Shown: positions 7,127-16,281, counted from the stretch's first letter. The stretch is DNA of 64,000 bases from CAWFLT01 sp963816795 (GCA_963816795.1 CAWFLT010000006.1:62001-126000); one strand, 5' to 3'. Program-made: numbers and translations. The notes: a model not told the origin generated them from the letters alone.

Positions 7127-8386
7127 CTATCCGACCCGCTCCACCTCCGCGCCAAGCGCCTTGAGATGCTCGACGAGGGTGGAGTAACCGCGCTCGACAG
7201 TTTCAATCTCGAGCACCGTGCTCTCACCGTCGGCCGCGAGCGCGGCGGCGACGAGGGCCATGCCGGAACGGATGTCGCGGCTGTCGAGGGAACGGCCGCG
7301 TAACCTGGTCGGGCCGGTCACGATGATCCGGTGTGGATCGCAGAGGAACAGATCGGCGCGCATGGCGCTCAATTGTTCGAGCGCAAAGAGGCGCAGCTCG
7401 TACATCCAGTCGTGGAGCAGCGTCCGGCCGCGCGCCTGCGTCGCCAGCACTGTCACCAGGCTGACGATGTCACTGGGGAAGCCGGGCCAGAGCCCGGTGA
7501 CGATCCGGCGCGCCGCGACGAGCGACGCGGGGCGGACGGCAAAACGGTTGTCCTCGAGATCCATGTCGACGCCCATTTGCGCGAGGATGGCCGCAATCGG
7601 CTCGAGGTCCTTCGCGTGGGCGCCGAGCACCTCCACGTCGCCACCGGTAATGGCGCCGACCACGCCCCACGACGCGGCCTCGATGTAATCGCCGCGAAGC
7701 GTGTGCGCGGCGCCGCGCAACCGGTCGGGCGGCTCGATGCGGATGGTCGACAGTCCGATGCCGTCGACGCGCGCGCCCATCGCCACCAGGAACTCGCAGA
7801 GCTCGGCGACGTGCGGCTCGCACGCGGCGTGCCGGATCTCGGTGACGCCCTTCGCTTGCGCGGCAGCCAGCAGTGCCGTCTCAGTGCCCGTCACGGAGGC
7901 TTCGACCAGATACATCGACGTGCCTTTCAGGCCGTCGGGCGCCTCGAGCCGGTGACTGGACGGGCCTTCGACGACCCGGCCGCCCATGGCCACGAGCGCA
8001 TGCAGGTGCGTCGTGATCGTGCGGCGGGCGGGAAAATCGCCGCCGGGCGGCGCGAGCGTCGCGTGTCCGGTCCGGCCGAGGAGCGCGCCTAGCAACAGCA
8101 CCGAGCCGCGCAGCCGGCCCACCAGCTTCGGATCCGGCTCGGACGACGAGAGATCGCGGCATGTGATGCGCAGGGTCGTCGTCCCCTTCCCCTCCACCTC
8201 TGCCCCGAGTGACTCGAGCAGCTCGATCATCACGGCGACGTCACGAATCCGCGGCACGTTCCGCAGCTCGCAGGTCTCGCTCGTCAGGAGGCACGCCGCC
8301 AGGAGCGGCAGCGCCGCGTTCTTGTTCCCCTCGACGGCAATCCGGCCCGAAAGCCGTCGTCCGCCACGAATCACCAAATCAGCCAT
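7127..8386 (-). CDS. murA: UDP-N-acetylglucosamine 1-carboxyvinyltransferase, Asp variant
   Basis: 419 residues, usual MurA length. The N-terminus carries the conserved GNKNAALP (Lys22). MurA adds enolpyruvyl from PEP to UDP-GlcNAc, the first committed step of peptidoglycan synthesis in the cytoplasm. The active-site loop reads PPGGDFPARRTI: the position of the catalytic, fosfomycin-modified Cys (Cys115 in E. coli) is Asp117 here. Cys-to-Asp MurA enzymes are known to be active and fosfomycin resistant. It lies last in the nagZ-ldcA-mpl-murB-murA operon, 43 bases after murB. Confidence 0.93.
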   Translation of the reverse strand: MADLVIRGGRRLSGRIAVEGNKNAALPLLAACLLTSETCELRNVPRIRDVAVMIELLESLGAEVEGKGTTTLRITCRDLSSSEPDPKLVGRLRGSVLLLGALLGRTGHATLAPPGGDFPARRTITTHLHALVAMGGRVVEGPSSHRLEAPDGLKGTSMYLVEASVTGTETALLAAAQAKGVTEIRHAACEPHVAELCEFLVAMGARVDGIGLSTIRIEPPDRLRGAAHTLRGDYIEAASWGVVGAITGGDVEVLGAHAKDLEPIAAILAQMGVDMDLEDNRFAVRPASLVAARRIVTGLWPGFPSDIVSLVTVLATQARGRTLLHDWMYELRLFALEQLSAMRADLFLCDPHRIIVTGPTRLRGRSLDSRDIRSGMALVAAALAADGESTVLEIETVERGYSTLVEHLKALGAEVERVG

Positions 8387-8429
8387 GCCAGCGCGGGCGC
8401 CGTTGCTGGCGCCCCTCCTTCGTTCGCAA

Positions 8430-9371
8430 TCAGTCGAACTGCCCGAGGAACATCACTTCGTCGCGCAGCGTCACCCCGAACCGATCTCGCACCGCGCCTC
8501 TCGCCGTTTCCACCAGCGACCGGATGTCGCTCGCGGTCGCCCGTCCGTCGTTGACGACGAAATTGGCGTGCGTGGCCGAGATCGCCGCGCCGCCGATCCG
8601 GTAGCCCTTGAAGCCGGCGCGGTCGACCAGCGCACCGGCCGACGCCGGGATGCCGTCCGGCACCCGGTCGACGGCCGGATCGGGATTCTGGAAGATGCAC
8701 CCCGCGCTCGGCAGCGCCAGCGGCTGCGTCTGCTTGCGAAACGCCAGCGACGCCCGCGCCACCGCGCGAAGCGCGTCCGGCGCTCCCGCGCGCGCGCCAA
8801 ACTCGGCCCACACGAGGATCTCGCCGGTGCGCTTCAAGCGGCTCGTATCGTAGGCGAACTCCAATTGGTCGTGGGCGACCACGCTGGCCTGGCCGTCACG
8901 CGCCACGACCTGCACAGACACCACGAGATCGCCGATGTTCCGCCCGCCGAAGTGCGCATTCCCGAAGATCGCCCCGCCGACGGTGCCGGGCGTGCCGGCC
9001 CACGCCTCGAGTCCGGCGACGCCGCGGCCAACCGTCCACCGCACGAGCCCGTTCATCGTCACGCCGGCTTCTGCGCGGACGCGATCCGCGACCGGTTGCG
9101 AAATCGTCGTGAGCAGCGGACGAATGACGACCCCACGAATCCCCCGATCGGCAATGACGACGTTCGACCCGCCACCGAGCACAGTGACGTCGAGACCCGC
9201 TTCACGCGCCGCCCGGACGACTGCCGACAGCTGGTCGGCCGTCCGCACCTCCACGAGCCAGTCCGCCGGCCCGCCCACGCGAAAGGTCGTGAACTCCGCC
9301 AATGGCGCGTCGACCCGAACGGCGGCCGGGCCCACGATCTCCCGCACGCGCATTTCAAACGCCGAAGACAC
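8430..9371 (-). CDS. murB: UDP-N-acetylenolpyruvoylglucosamine reductase
   Basis: 313 residues. FAD-binding signatures are present: TTFRVGGPADWLVE, VLGGGSNVVIAD, and GTPGTVGGAIFGNAHFGG. The C-terminal domain carries LPSAGCIFQNP, the proton-donor segment, and the ATHANFVVND motif. It catalyses the NADPH-dependent reduction that follows MurA, giving UDP-MurNAc. A GTG start at 9371 is used. Just upstream, between mpl and murB, lies an array of ATTTGGRG octamers that offers several Shine-Dalgarno-like GGAG/GGGG stretches. Confidence 0.93.
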   Translation of the reverse strand: MSSAFEMRVREIVGPAAVRVDAPLAEFTTFRVGGPADWLVEVRTADQLSAVVRAAREAGLDVTVLGGGSNVVIADRGIRGVVIRPLLTTISQPVADRVRAEAGVTMNGLVRWTVGRGVAGLEAWAGTPGTVGGAIFGNAHFGGRNIGDLVVSVQVVARDGQASVVAHDQLEFAYDTSRLKRTGEILVWAEFGARAGAPDALRAVARASLAFRKQTQPLALPSAGCIFQNPDPAVDRVPDGIPASAGALVDRAGFKGYRIGGAAISATHANFVVNDGRATASDIRSLVETARGAVRDRFGVTLRDEVMFLGQFD

Positions 9372-9373
9372 GC

Positions 9374-9415
9374 CCTAAATCTCCAATCCCCAAATCTCCA
9401 AATCCCCAAATTAAT
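9374..9415. repeat. ATTTGGRG octamer array between mpl and murB
   Basis: Read on the sense (minus) strand, five consecutive words ATTTGGGG, ATTTGGAG, ATTTGGGG, ATTGGAG, ATTTAGGG fill the gap between the mpl stop and the murB GTG. Because the words are G-rich they double as possible ribosome-binding sites for murB. Confidence 0.6.
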
Positions 9416-10814
9416 GCGCAAGCGCCTTTAACAGCTTCTCGTGGATTCCGTCGAAACCGCCGTTCGACATGATGACGACGACATCACGCTCACGCGCCTC
9501 GGCGGCGATGGTCGAGACGATCTCCGGCACGGTCGCGATGTGGCGTGCACGCTGCCCGTTGCGCCGGAGCGCCCGCACCAGCTCGTCGAGCGAGAGCCGT
9601 TCGTCGTCGGGCAACGACGACCTGAAGACCGCCGCCAGGATGATCTCGTCGGCCCCGGATTCTCCGAACGCCCGCGCGAAGTCGTCCTGAAAGACCCGAC
9701 GGCACGACGTCGCGGATCGCGGTTCGAACACGGCCCAGATCCGCCGGTCGGGGTACGCCCAGCGCACCGATCGAAGCGTCTCCAGAATCGCCGTCGGATG
9801 GTGGGCGAAGTCGTCGAATACCGACACGCCGCGCACCTCGCCGCGCAGCTCGAGGCGTCGCCGGATGCCTTGAAAGTCGGTCAAGCCGCGAATCATCTCG
9901 TCGACCGAGAGGCCCGCAGCGTCGCCGGCCGCCATCGCCGCGAGCGCGTTCCGGACGTTGTGCGCGCCGAACATCGGCAGCCGCGCCCGGCCGCGCGGCT
10001 CGCCCCGGACGGTGACCTCGAAGACGACGCGATCGCCGTCTGGTCGCAGCCCCGAGGCCCGCCAGTCGGCCTCCGGCGCCAGGCCAAACGTCTCGACCTC
10101 GCAGCGTGCGAACGTCTTGAGCGACATCGCTTCGGCGCTGTCGGCGCCCAGGATCAACCGCCCGCGCCGCGGCACGAGATTGACGAACCGGCGGAACGCG
10201 AGCCGGAGCGACTCCATGTCCGGATAGATGTCGGCGTGGTCGTACTCGAGGTTGGCGACGATGGCGATGTCGGGCAGGTACTTGAGGAACTTCGCGGTCT
10301 TGTCGAAGAACGCGCTGTCGTATTCGTCGCCCTCGATGACGAAATCGCGTCCGGAACCCAGGCGATAGCTGCCGTCGAAGTTCAGCGCGATCCCGCCGAC
10401 GAGCAGGCTCGGATCAAGCGCGCCGGCCGTCAGCAGCCAGCCGGTCAGTGCGGTCGTGGTCGTCTTGCCGTGCGTGCCGGCGACGACGATCGACCGGCGG
10501 CTCCAGAGAAACTGCTCCCGGATCGCCTCTGGCAGCGACTGGAACCGGACCTTTCGATCGAGGACGTCTTCGAGCTCGACGTTGCCTCGTGAGATGGCGT
10601 TGCCGACAATGACGACGTCGATGTCGGTGGTGATGTGGGCGGCGTCATAGCGGTCGAACAGTCGAATCTGCTCGCGCGCGAGGAAGTCGCTCATCGGCGG
10701 ATACATCGCGTGGTCGGATCCCTGGACAAAATGGCCGCGCACCTTGAGCATGGCCGCGAACGTGGCCATGGCCGTGCCGCAGATGCCGATGAAATGAAAT
10801 CGCTTGAGGCTCAT
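9411..10814 (-). CDS. mpl: UDP-MurNAc:L-Ala-gamma-D-Glu-meso-Dap ligase
   Basis: 467 residues of the Mur ligase fold. The N-terminal Rossmann motif is FIGICGTAMATF. The ATP loop AGTHGKTTTT lies at about residues 112-121. The central-domain GDEYDSAFFDK, the DDFAHHPTA loop and the C-terminal MSNGGFDGIHEKLL are specific to Mpl compared with MurC. Mpl reattaches recycled tripeptide to UDP-MurNAc, so this cell recycles its peptidoglycan and probably uses meso-diaminopimelate. The stop codon of ldcA overlaps its ATG, placing it inside the recycling operon. Confidence 0.93.
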   Translation of the reverse strand: MSLKRFHFIGICGTAMATFAAMLKVRGHFVQGSDHAMYPPMSDFLAREQIRLFDRYDAAHITTDIDVVIVGNAISRGNVELEDVLDRKVRFQSLPEAIREQFLWSRRSIVVAGTHGKTTTTALTGWLLTAGALDPSLLVGGIALNFDGSYRLGSGRDFVIEGDEYDSAFFDKTAKFLKYLPDIAIVANLEYDHADIYPDMESLRLAFRRFVNLVPRRGRLILGADSAEAMSLKTFARCEVETFGLAPEADWRASGLRPDGDRVVFEVTVRGEPRGRARLPMFGAHNVRNALAAMAAGDAAGLSVDEMIRGLTDFQGIRRRLELRGEVRGVSVFDDFAHHPTAILETLRSVRWAYPDRRIWAVFEPRSATSCRRVFQDDFARAFGESGADEIILAAVFRSSLPDDERLSLDELVRALRRNGQRARHIATVPEIVSTIAAEARERDVVVIMSNGGFDGIHEKLLKALAH

Positions 10815-11769
10815 TCGGACGCCGCCGACTCTTCGACGATGAGCTCCGGAAGGCGGTCGTCGGCGACGACACGCGTGCGCACGCCGAAGGGCAGACTGAC
10901 AAGCGGCGTCGTCGTGTGGCCCGACGGAACGCCGAGCAGGACCGGCCCCGGAAAGCCCGCCAGGACGTCGCGCAAGACGTCACGCGCCTGCACGGCGCCG
11001 CCCGGCTCATCGCAGCCGGGAAGCTGACCGAACACGACGGCCACGGCGTCACCGAACCGGCCGCTCAGCCGCCATTGCATCAGCATGCGATGCAGGCGAT
11101 AGGGCCGCTCGTTGACCTCGTCAAGGAACAGCACGTGGCGGGCCGGCGGACGAAACTCGAACGGCGTGCCGAACGACGCCAACAGTTGCGTGAGCGTGCC
11201 GCCCGCGAGCGGTCCGGTCGCGGCGCCGGGCTGGACGACTTCGAGCGTGGCACCGCCAACCGGGCCCAGCGGTTCGGGGCCGAGGCTCCGGAGAAAGCTC
11301 ACCGGGTCGTACGCCGTCGGCCCGGCCGCGAGGCGTCCTTCGATCATGGCCCCGTGGACCGATGCGAGTCCCCCGTCCGCGCCGAGCACGCTGTGCAGCG
11401 ACGTGAGATCGCTGTAGCCGACGAACGCCGTCCGCGACCGTCGCAGTCGATCGACGTCGAGGCAGCGGCAGGATCTCGACGCTGCCGTAGCCGCCGCGCA
11501 CGGCGACGACCGCATCGGCGTCCATCTCGTCGAACGCGCGCACGAGGGCGCCGGCACGACGTCGCTGGATCGCCGGCCGTCATCGCGCGACGGTCGAACA
11601 CCGAGTCGTCGTACACCGCGTGCAGCCCGAGGCGGCTCAGCTCCGCGACGCCGGCGTCGAACTGGGTACGGGAGAAGGCGCTGGCGGGCGCGACGAGCGC
11701 GACCCGGCTGCCGGGCCGGACCGGGCGAAACTTGATGAGGCCCGCGGCCGTCCGCGGAGTCAGCGCCAC
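10811..11769 (-). CDS. ldcA: LD-carboxypeptidase (muropeptide recycling), two frame breaks
   Basis: Three successive frames together give a peptidase S66 protein: RPGSRVALVAPASAF and AGDP, then VRAFDEMDADAVVAVRGGYG, then FVGYSDLTSLHSVL, VHGAM, LFLDEVNERPYRLHRML and GVPSGHTTTP. LD-carboxypeptidase removes the terminal D-Ala from recycled tetrapeptide so that Mpl can use it. The frame changes near 11562 and 11462 are each repaired by deleting one base. A GTG start at 11769 overlaps the nagZ stop, and the end overlaps the mpl ATG, so the coupling of neighbouring genes is intact. Confidence 0.85.
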
Positions 11770-12844
11770 GCCGCCATCTCTTCGGCGACGGCCTGATGAC
11801 GGGCGCATCCGACGACGTCGAGCGGCGTCGCGACGGCCGGGCGTGGTGTCAGAAAGCGTTCCTTGATCCGCTGCTGCCGGACGAGCGCGTCATCGATGCG
11901 GGTCTGCGGCAGCCGGCCGTCTTCGGCGGCGCGAATGACGGTCTCGATCGCCGTCCACCTGTTCGTCGACGGTCGTGTTGCAGAGCAGACCGATGTCGCA
12001 GCCGGCCGAGATCGCGGCCAGCAGCACGTCTGGCGGGCGGCACGAACGACGTCGCGCCCTTCATGCCCAGATCGTCGGTCATGACCAGTCCGTCGAAGCG
12101 GAGGTGTTCTTTCAGGAAACCGGTGACGATGCCGCGGGAAAACGTCGCCGGCGCGCGCGCGTCGAGCGCCGGCACCAGCACGTGCGCGGTCATGATCGCC
12201 GCCACGCCGTCCGCGACGGCACGTCTGAACGGCACCAGCTCGATCGCGTCGAGCCGCCGCGGATCGTGGTCGACCACAGGCAGGGCCTCGTGCGAATCGA
12301 CGGTGGTGTCGCCGTGGCCGGGAAAGTGCTTGCCGCACGCGGCCACGCCGTTCTGCTGTAACGCGCGAACGATCGCGGCGCCCAGCCGCGCCACCAGATC
12401 GGCCTCTCCCGCCAGGGCGCGATCGCCGATGACGGGATTGGACGGATTGGTGTGGATGTCGAGGACCGGCGCGTAGTCGAGGTTGATGCCGACGGCAGTG
12501 AGCTCCGCCGCCAACGCCGCGCCGAAGCGCTCCGCGAGCCCTTCGTTGCCGCTCCGGCCGAGCGTCATCGCGGGAGGCCATTCCGTGAACGGCGACCTCA
12601 ACCGCGCGACCCGGCCGCCCTCCTGATCGACGCTGATCCAGAACGGCCAGTCACGCGCGAGCGACGCCACTTCGCGGGACAGCTCGCGTACCTGCGCGGG
12701 CTCGACGACGTTGCGCGCGAAGTAGATCACACCGGCGAGATCGAACTCGGCGGCGAGACGCCTCAGGTCGTCGGGCACGCTGTGCCCGCTGAACCCCACG
12801 ATGGCCAGCCGGCCGGCGTGACGCCGAAGCTCACGAAGCGACAT
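11760..12844 (-). CDS. nagZ: Beta-N-acetylhexosaminidase, GH3 family, two frame breaks
   Basis: A GH3 glycosidase with SVDQEGGRVARL, NLDYAPVLDIHTNPSNPVIG, and the NagZ catalytic loop KHFPGHGDTTVDSH, then MTDDLGMKG. NagZ removes GlcNAc from anhydro-muropeptides in the cytoplasm. After residue about 270 the frame changes near 12035 and again near 11958. One surplus base at each point restores DVLLAAISAGCDIGLLCNT and then TAIETVIRAAEDGRLP. The start at 12844 (MSLRELRRHAGRLA) is preferred because a TATAAT ends nine bases upstream. First gene of the wall operon. Confidence 0.87.
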
Positions 12845-12853
12845 GCGCAGGCC

Positions 12854-12861
12854 ATTATAAT
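12854..12861. promoter_or_regulatory. Palindromic -10 element serving two divergent genes
   Basis: ATTATAAT is its own reverse complement and gives TATAAT on both strands. On the plus strand it ends five bases before the GTG of the GHMP kinase (12867). On the minus strand it ends nine bases before the nagZ ATG (12844). Both transcripts would be leaderless or nearly so. No convincing -35 is visible on either side. Confidence 0.55.
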
Positions 12862-12866
12862 GCCGC

Positions 12867-13863
12867 GTGCGCATCGACTCCTCCGCGCCCACGCGCATCG
12901 ATCTCGCCGGCGGTACCTACGACATCTGGCCGCTCTACCTTTTTCATGACAACGCCCAGACCATCAACGTCGCGCTGAGCCTGCGTGCGCATTGCACGCT
13001 CACGGCGCGTCACGACGGCCGCGTCCGCCTTATTTCAGAAGACACCAACGAGCAGGTCGAGGCGCCGGGCCCGGACTGACCTGGGGTCAGCACGCTGCCG
13101 CTCGTCGCCCGGCTGGTGCGCCATTTCGGAGCCCGAGGCGTCGACGTGCGCACGAAGTCCGAGTCGCCCGTCGGCGCCGGAATCGCCGGCTCGTCGGCGA
13201 TGAACATCGCCGTCGCCGCCGCCCTCGCGGCCTGGACCGGACAGGAACTGCCCGATCGCGACCTGCTGGCGCTGGCCATGAACATCGAAGCGCAGGTGAT
13301 CGATGTGCCGACCGGCGCGCAGGACTATCGGCCGGCGCTCTACGGCGGCGTCTCGGCGGTCGAGCTTCGCGCCGATGGGGTCCGCCGCGTCGGCCTCGAC
13401 GTCGACCTGAGTGCCCTGCAGCAACGCATCGTCCTCGGCTACACGAACGCGTCGCGCAACTCCGGCATCAACAACTGGGACGTCATGGTGCGGCGGATCA
13501 ACGGCGACCGTCAGGTCGTCGCCGCCTTCGAGTGCGATTCGTGACGCCGCGCTGGGGCTGCGCCGGGGACTCGAGCGGGGCGACTGGGCGGCGGTCGCCT
13601 CGCATCTGAACGACGAATGGACGCACCGCAAACGCCTCGCGCCTGGCGTGACCACGGCCGCCATCGACGCCCTGCTCGACGCGCGCCCGGGACGCCGGCG
13701 CCACCGCCGGCAAGGTCTGTGGAGCCGGCGGGGGCGGCTGTATCGTCTGTCTCACGCCGGCCGGAGCGTCGCGACGCAGTCGCCGCCGCCATGACGGCCG
13801 GCGGGGCGACGGTGCTGCCCTTCTCTCTCGAGGCGCACGGACTGAAGCTCGTACGCGCATTGA
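12867..13863 (+). CDS. GHMP-family sugar kinase, several frame breaks
   Basis: The N-terminus SSAPTRIDLAGGTYDIWPL is GHMP motif 1. PVGAGIAGSSAMNIAVAAAL is the ATP-binding motif 2, and KVCGAGGGGCIVCLTP is motif 3. The family phosphorylates sugars, heptose phosphates, mevalonate and similar substrates; the closest look is to D-glycero-D-manno-heptose-7-phosphate kinase-like enzymes, but the substrate is not determined. An in-frame TGA at 13077-13079 and frame changes near 13100, 13537, 13690, 13750 and 13850 interrupt it. Most are fixed by removing one base. In the corrected frame the gene would end with the TGA at 13861. Confidence 0.72.
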
Positions 13864-13877
13864 ACGGGAGCCGGATC

Positions 13878-14147
13878 GTGGATGCGCCCAGCGAGATCAA
13901 GAAGCTCTACTACAACGCCACCCGCGCCACCATCGCCCGCGATCTCGCACGCGCGGTGGAGCTCCTCAAGTCCCTGCCCGACGAAGACGCGCGGCAGCAG
14001 GTGGCCGTCTACATGGACGGCTTGTCGCAGATGAGGAGTGAGTGGGCGGGACAGCAGGCGCCTGAGAAAGGGCAAAAGGCAAAAGCGCTAGTCAAAGAGC
14101 TTCGCGGCATAACACGGTGGGCACGGAGGTACACGGAGAGAGCTTAA
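13878..14147 (+). CDS. Small helical protein with a repeat-derived tail
   Basis: GTG at 13878, preceded by GGGAG. The first 55 residues (MDAPSEIKKLYYNATRATIA, DLARAVELLKSLPDEDARQQ) look like a short, conserved helical protein. After about residue 60 the frame runs through GGCAAAAGGCAAAAG words (EKGQKAKAL) and then the CACGGAG word array, giving a basic tail with no sign of a fold. Either the true stop is lost to an indel or the repeats have been recruited as a tail. Function unknown. Confidence 0.5.
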   Translation: MDAPSEIKKLYYNATRATIARDLARAVELLKSLPDEDARQQVAVYMDGLSQMRSEWAGQQAPEKGQKAKALVKELRGITRWARRYTERA

Positions 14148-14232
14148 GTTTTTCTTAAGGGAAAGAACTTTCCTAAGCTGTCTGACTCCGTGGACTCCGC
14201 GTGTCTCCGTGATCTCCGTGTGCGCTTTTGAT
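14106..14232. repeat. Inverted pair of CACGGAG word arrays
   Basis: Left arm: CACGGTG, CACGGAG, CACGGAG at 14113-14136. Right arm: four CTCCGTG-like words at about 14186-14222. A short inner hairpin (CTTAAG...CTTAG region) lies between them. It sits between the convergent small gene and the RodZ-like gene and overlaps the 3' end of the former. Confidence 0.65.
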
Positions 14233-14240
14233 CTTGGCAC

Positions 14241-14651
14241 TCACTGCCACAGCTTCCAGCTCTGATAGACGAGGACGCCAATCGCCGCGACCGCGACGAT
14301 GACGAGGACGACGCGGAGGATGCGGACGGCACGCCGCTGACGTTCCAGGAACTCGCGGTCGTCAGCGCTGATCTCGGGCCGTCGCTCACGCGCGATCCGT
14401 TCCGCTTCGCGCTCGCTCTTGTTCAGTTCGACCAGGAACTCGTTGACCGTCGCGTCGGGGTTCAGCCCGACCGCAGCCGCGTAGGCGCGCACGAACGATC
14501 GGCTGAAGATGCCGCCTGGCAGCCTGGCGTAGTCGCTCCGTTCGAGCGCGTCGAGCGTCGTCGGCGAGATTTTGGTCGCCGTCGCGATTTCGTTGAGCGA
14601 GATGCCGCGCTCTTCGCGAGCGAGCCTGAGTCTGGTGCCGAGATCCGACAT
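14241..14651 (-). CDS. RodZ-like helix-turn-helix protein with one membrane segment
   Basis: 136 residues. The N-terminal 75 are an Xre-type HTH of the RodZ class (LGTRLRLAREERGISLNEIA, ISPTTLDALERSDYARLPGG, FSRSFVRAYAAAVGL). A charged linker and one hydrophobic segment (VLVIVAVAAIGVLVYQSWKL) near the C-terminus follow. RodZ links MreB to the membrane in rod-shape control. This version lacks the periplasmic domain, so a regulator or shortened RodZ is equally possible. It is the last gene of the long minus-strand run. Confidence 0.75.
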   Translation of the reverse strand: MSDLGTRLRLAREERGISLNEIATATKISPTTLDALERSDYARLPGGIFSRSFVRAYAAAVGLNPDATVNEFLVELNKSEREAERIARERRPEISADDREFLERQRRAVRILRVVLVIVAVAAIGVLVYQSWKLWQ

Positions 14652-14668
14652 GCCGGGGACCCAGTACT

Positions 14669-15353
14669 TTACCCTTGCCGGCGCGTCGCGTCCATCGCCG
14701 CGCGCAGTTCGCGCACCGCGCGGGCAGCGCCGAGCGCCCCCGGCGTCCGCCCTTCCGGCAGATACACGCCGATTCCAGCGACGCCGGCGGCGCCGGCCGC
14801 GAGACACGCCGCGGCGCGGGCAGGCGTGATCCCGCCGATCGCCACCACCGGCCGGGCGGATGCAGCCGTCGCGGCGCGCAGCCCCTCCAGCCCTGCCAGC
14901 GGCGTGTCCGCCGGCTTTCGAGCCGCCGCTGAACACGGTGCCGAACAGCAGGTAGTCGGCCGACTGATGAGGATGGAGCGGCTCGCCGCGATGCACCGAG
15001 CGGCCGACGATCCAGTCCGACGGCCCCGAGCGCCCGGACCGGCCCGATGGCGGGACCATCCGCACGCAAATGCACCCCGTCGGCGCCGCCGCCAGCGCCA
15101 CGTCGGCCCGCGCGTTGACGAGGACCATCGTCGGCGTCTCGCGCGTCCGGCGCACCACGCGCGACACGAGGCCCAGCAGCGCCGCTGCGGCGAGATCGCG
15201 CTCACGGACCTGAATGAGGTCGATTCCGGCCGCGATGGCCTCGTCCAGCCAGCGCTCGAGCGCGGCGATTTCGTCGGCCTCCGTGCGGGCGTCGGGATTG
15301 AGCAGCTTGCGAGCGGTGACCAGGACGAGAGTCGGGCGCGAGAGCGCCTTCAC
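14669..15353 (-). CDS. thiE: Thiamine-phosphate synthase-like protein, three frame breaks
   Basis: Reading across three frames gives the ThiE/TenI barrel: LDEAIAAGIDLIQVRERDL, VNARADVALA, GVHLRADG, VGRSVH, SADYLLFGTVFSGGSK, GLEGLRAATAA, PVVAIGGITPARAAACLAAG. ThiE joins HMP-PP and thiazole phosphate to give thiamine phosphate. Breaks lie near 15080, 15020 and 14920. The last two are single extra bases; the first is best explained by one missing base. The GTG start at 15353 overlaps the stop of the upstream membrane gene by four bases. Confidence 0.8.
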
Positions 15354-15670
15354 GGCTCGAGAGTGCGCGGACCGGCCCCGCCGGTCGCAGGTGCCGGGGG
15401 ACCGAGAAACGAGAGGGTGAGATCGCGCAGACCGGCGATGGCCGTGATCACGCCGACGCCACTGACTGCGCCGCGCACGTACGAGTTGGCCATCCACGCC
15501 CCGAGCGTCGGCATCGTGTGCGCAAAGAAATTGCGGTCCCAGAAGCCGGTCCAGGGCGCCACGACCAGCACCAGCCCGGCTTCAACGAGATACGCGGCGA
15601 CGAGCAGTCGAGTGACGAATCGGATGAGCTTCTCCCCGGCGCCAGGCGCGTCAGCCGGGCATCGTATCAA
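15350..15670 (-). CDS. Small membrane protein of unknown function
   Basis: About 106 residues with hydrophobic stretches (RLLVAAYLVEAGLVLVVAPW, SGVGVITAIAGLRDL) and the intervening WTGFWDRNFFAHTMP, which suggests a small two-to-three-helix membrane protein. The start is uncertain: the frame overlaps the rnhB 3' end, and a TTG at 15670 is the best-placed codon. It overlaps the thiE start by four bases. Confidence 0.55.
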   Translation of the reverse strand: MIRCPADAPGAGEKLIRFVTRLLVAAYLVEAGLVLVVAPWTGFWDRNFFAHTMPTLGAWMANSYVRGAVSGVGVITAIAGLRDLTLSFLGPPAPATGGAGPRTLEP

Positions 15671-16274
15671 ACAGGGACGGCGGTCGAAACGTGCGGCGGT
15701 GGACGGGCGAATACCCGAAGCGCTCAACGGCGTCGAGATGGTCGCGCGTCGCGTAACCCTTGTGGCGGTCGAAGCCGTAACGCGGATCCTGCGCGTGCAA
15801 TTCGCCCATCAGCCGATCGCGCGTCACCTTGGCGAGGATCGACGCGGCGGCAATCGCGGTGGACTTCCGGTCACCGCCGACGATGTTGCGCTGCGCAATC
15901 AACAGATCGGGGATGCGAAATCCGTCGACCAGCACGAATCCCGGCAGCGGGACCAGCCCCATCACCGCCTGCCGCATGGCCTGGAGCGACGCTTTGTGAA
16001 TGTTGATCCGATCGATTTCGGCCGCGTCGACGATGGCGACCGTCCAGGCGACCGACGCGTTGATGATCTGATCGTAGAGCCGCTCGCGATCCTCGGCGGA
16101 GAGGACCTTCGAGTCCGCCACGCCCACCACGTAGTGCTCGGCTCTCAGCACCACGGCTCCCGCGATGACCGGACCCGCCAGACAGCCGCGCCCGACTTCG
16201 TCGACGCCGGCGACGTGCAGGTACCCGAGCCGGCGCACGCTCTTTTCGATCGATCGCGAGGCCCCGCGGCGCAT
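15651..16274 (-). CDS. rnhB: Ribonuclease HII
   Basis: 207 residues from the preferred start MRRGASRSIEKSV. The signature VAGVDEVGRGCLAGPV holds the first catalytic Asp and Glu; later acidic residues lie in VADSKVLS and VLVDGFRIPD. It cleaves RNA in RNA/DNA hybrids, including single ribonucleotides in DNA. Three upstream codons are open, but the start at 16274 lies seven bases after a TACAAT hexamer that would otherwise overlap the coding region. Confidence 0.93.
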   Translation of the reverse strand: MRRGASRSIEKSVRRLGYLHVAGVDEVGRGCLAGPVIAGAVVLRAEHYVVGVADSKVLSAEDRERLYDQIINASVAWTVAIVDAAEIDRINIHKASLQAMRQAVMGLVPLPGFVLVDGFRIPDLLIAQRNIVGGDRKSTAIAAASILAKVTRDRLMGELHAQDPRYGFDRHKGYATRDHLDAVERFGYSPVHRRTFRPPSLFDTMPG

Positions 16275-16281
16275 CACCTGC

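Noticed and set aside
13077..13079. In-frame TGA in the GHMP kinase as a selenocysteine codon, given SelB nearby
   Set aside because: GHMP kinases have no Sec or Cys at this place, the same gene has several other frame breaks, and no SECIS-like hairpin is visible.
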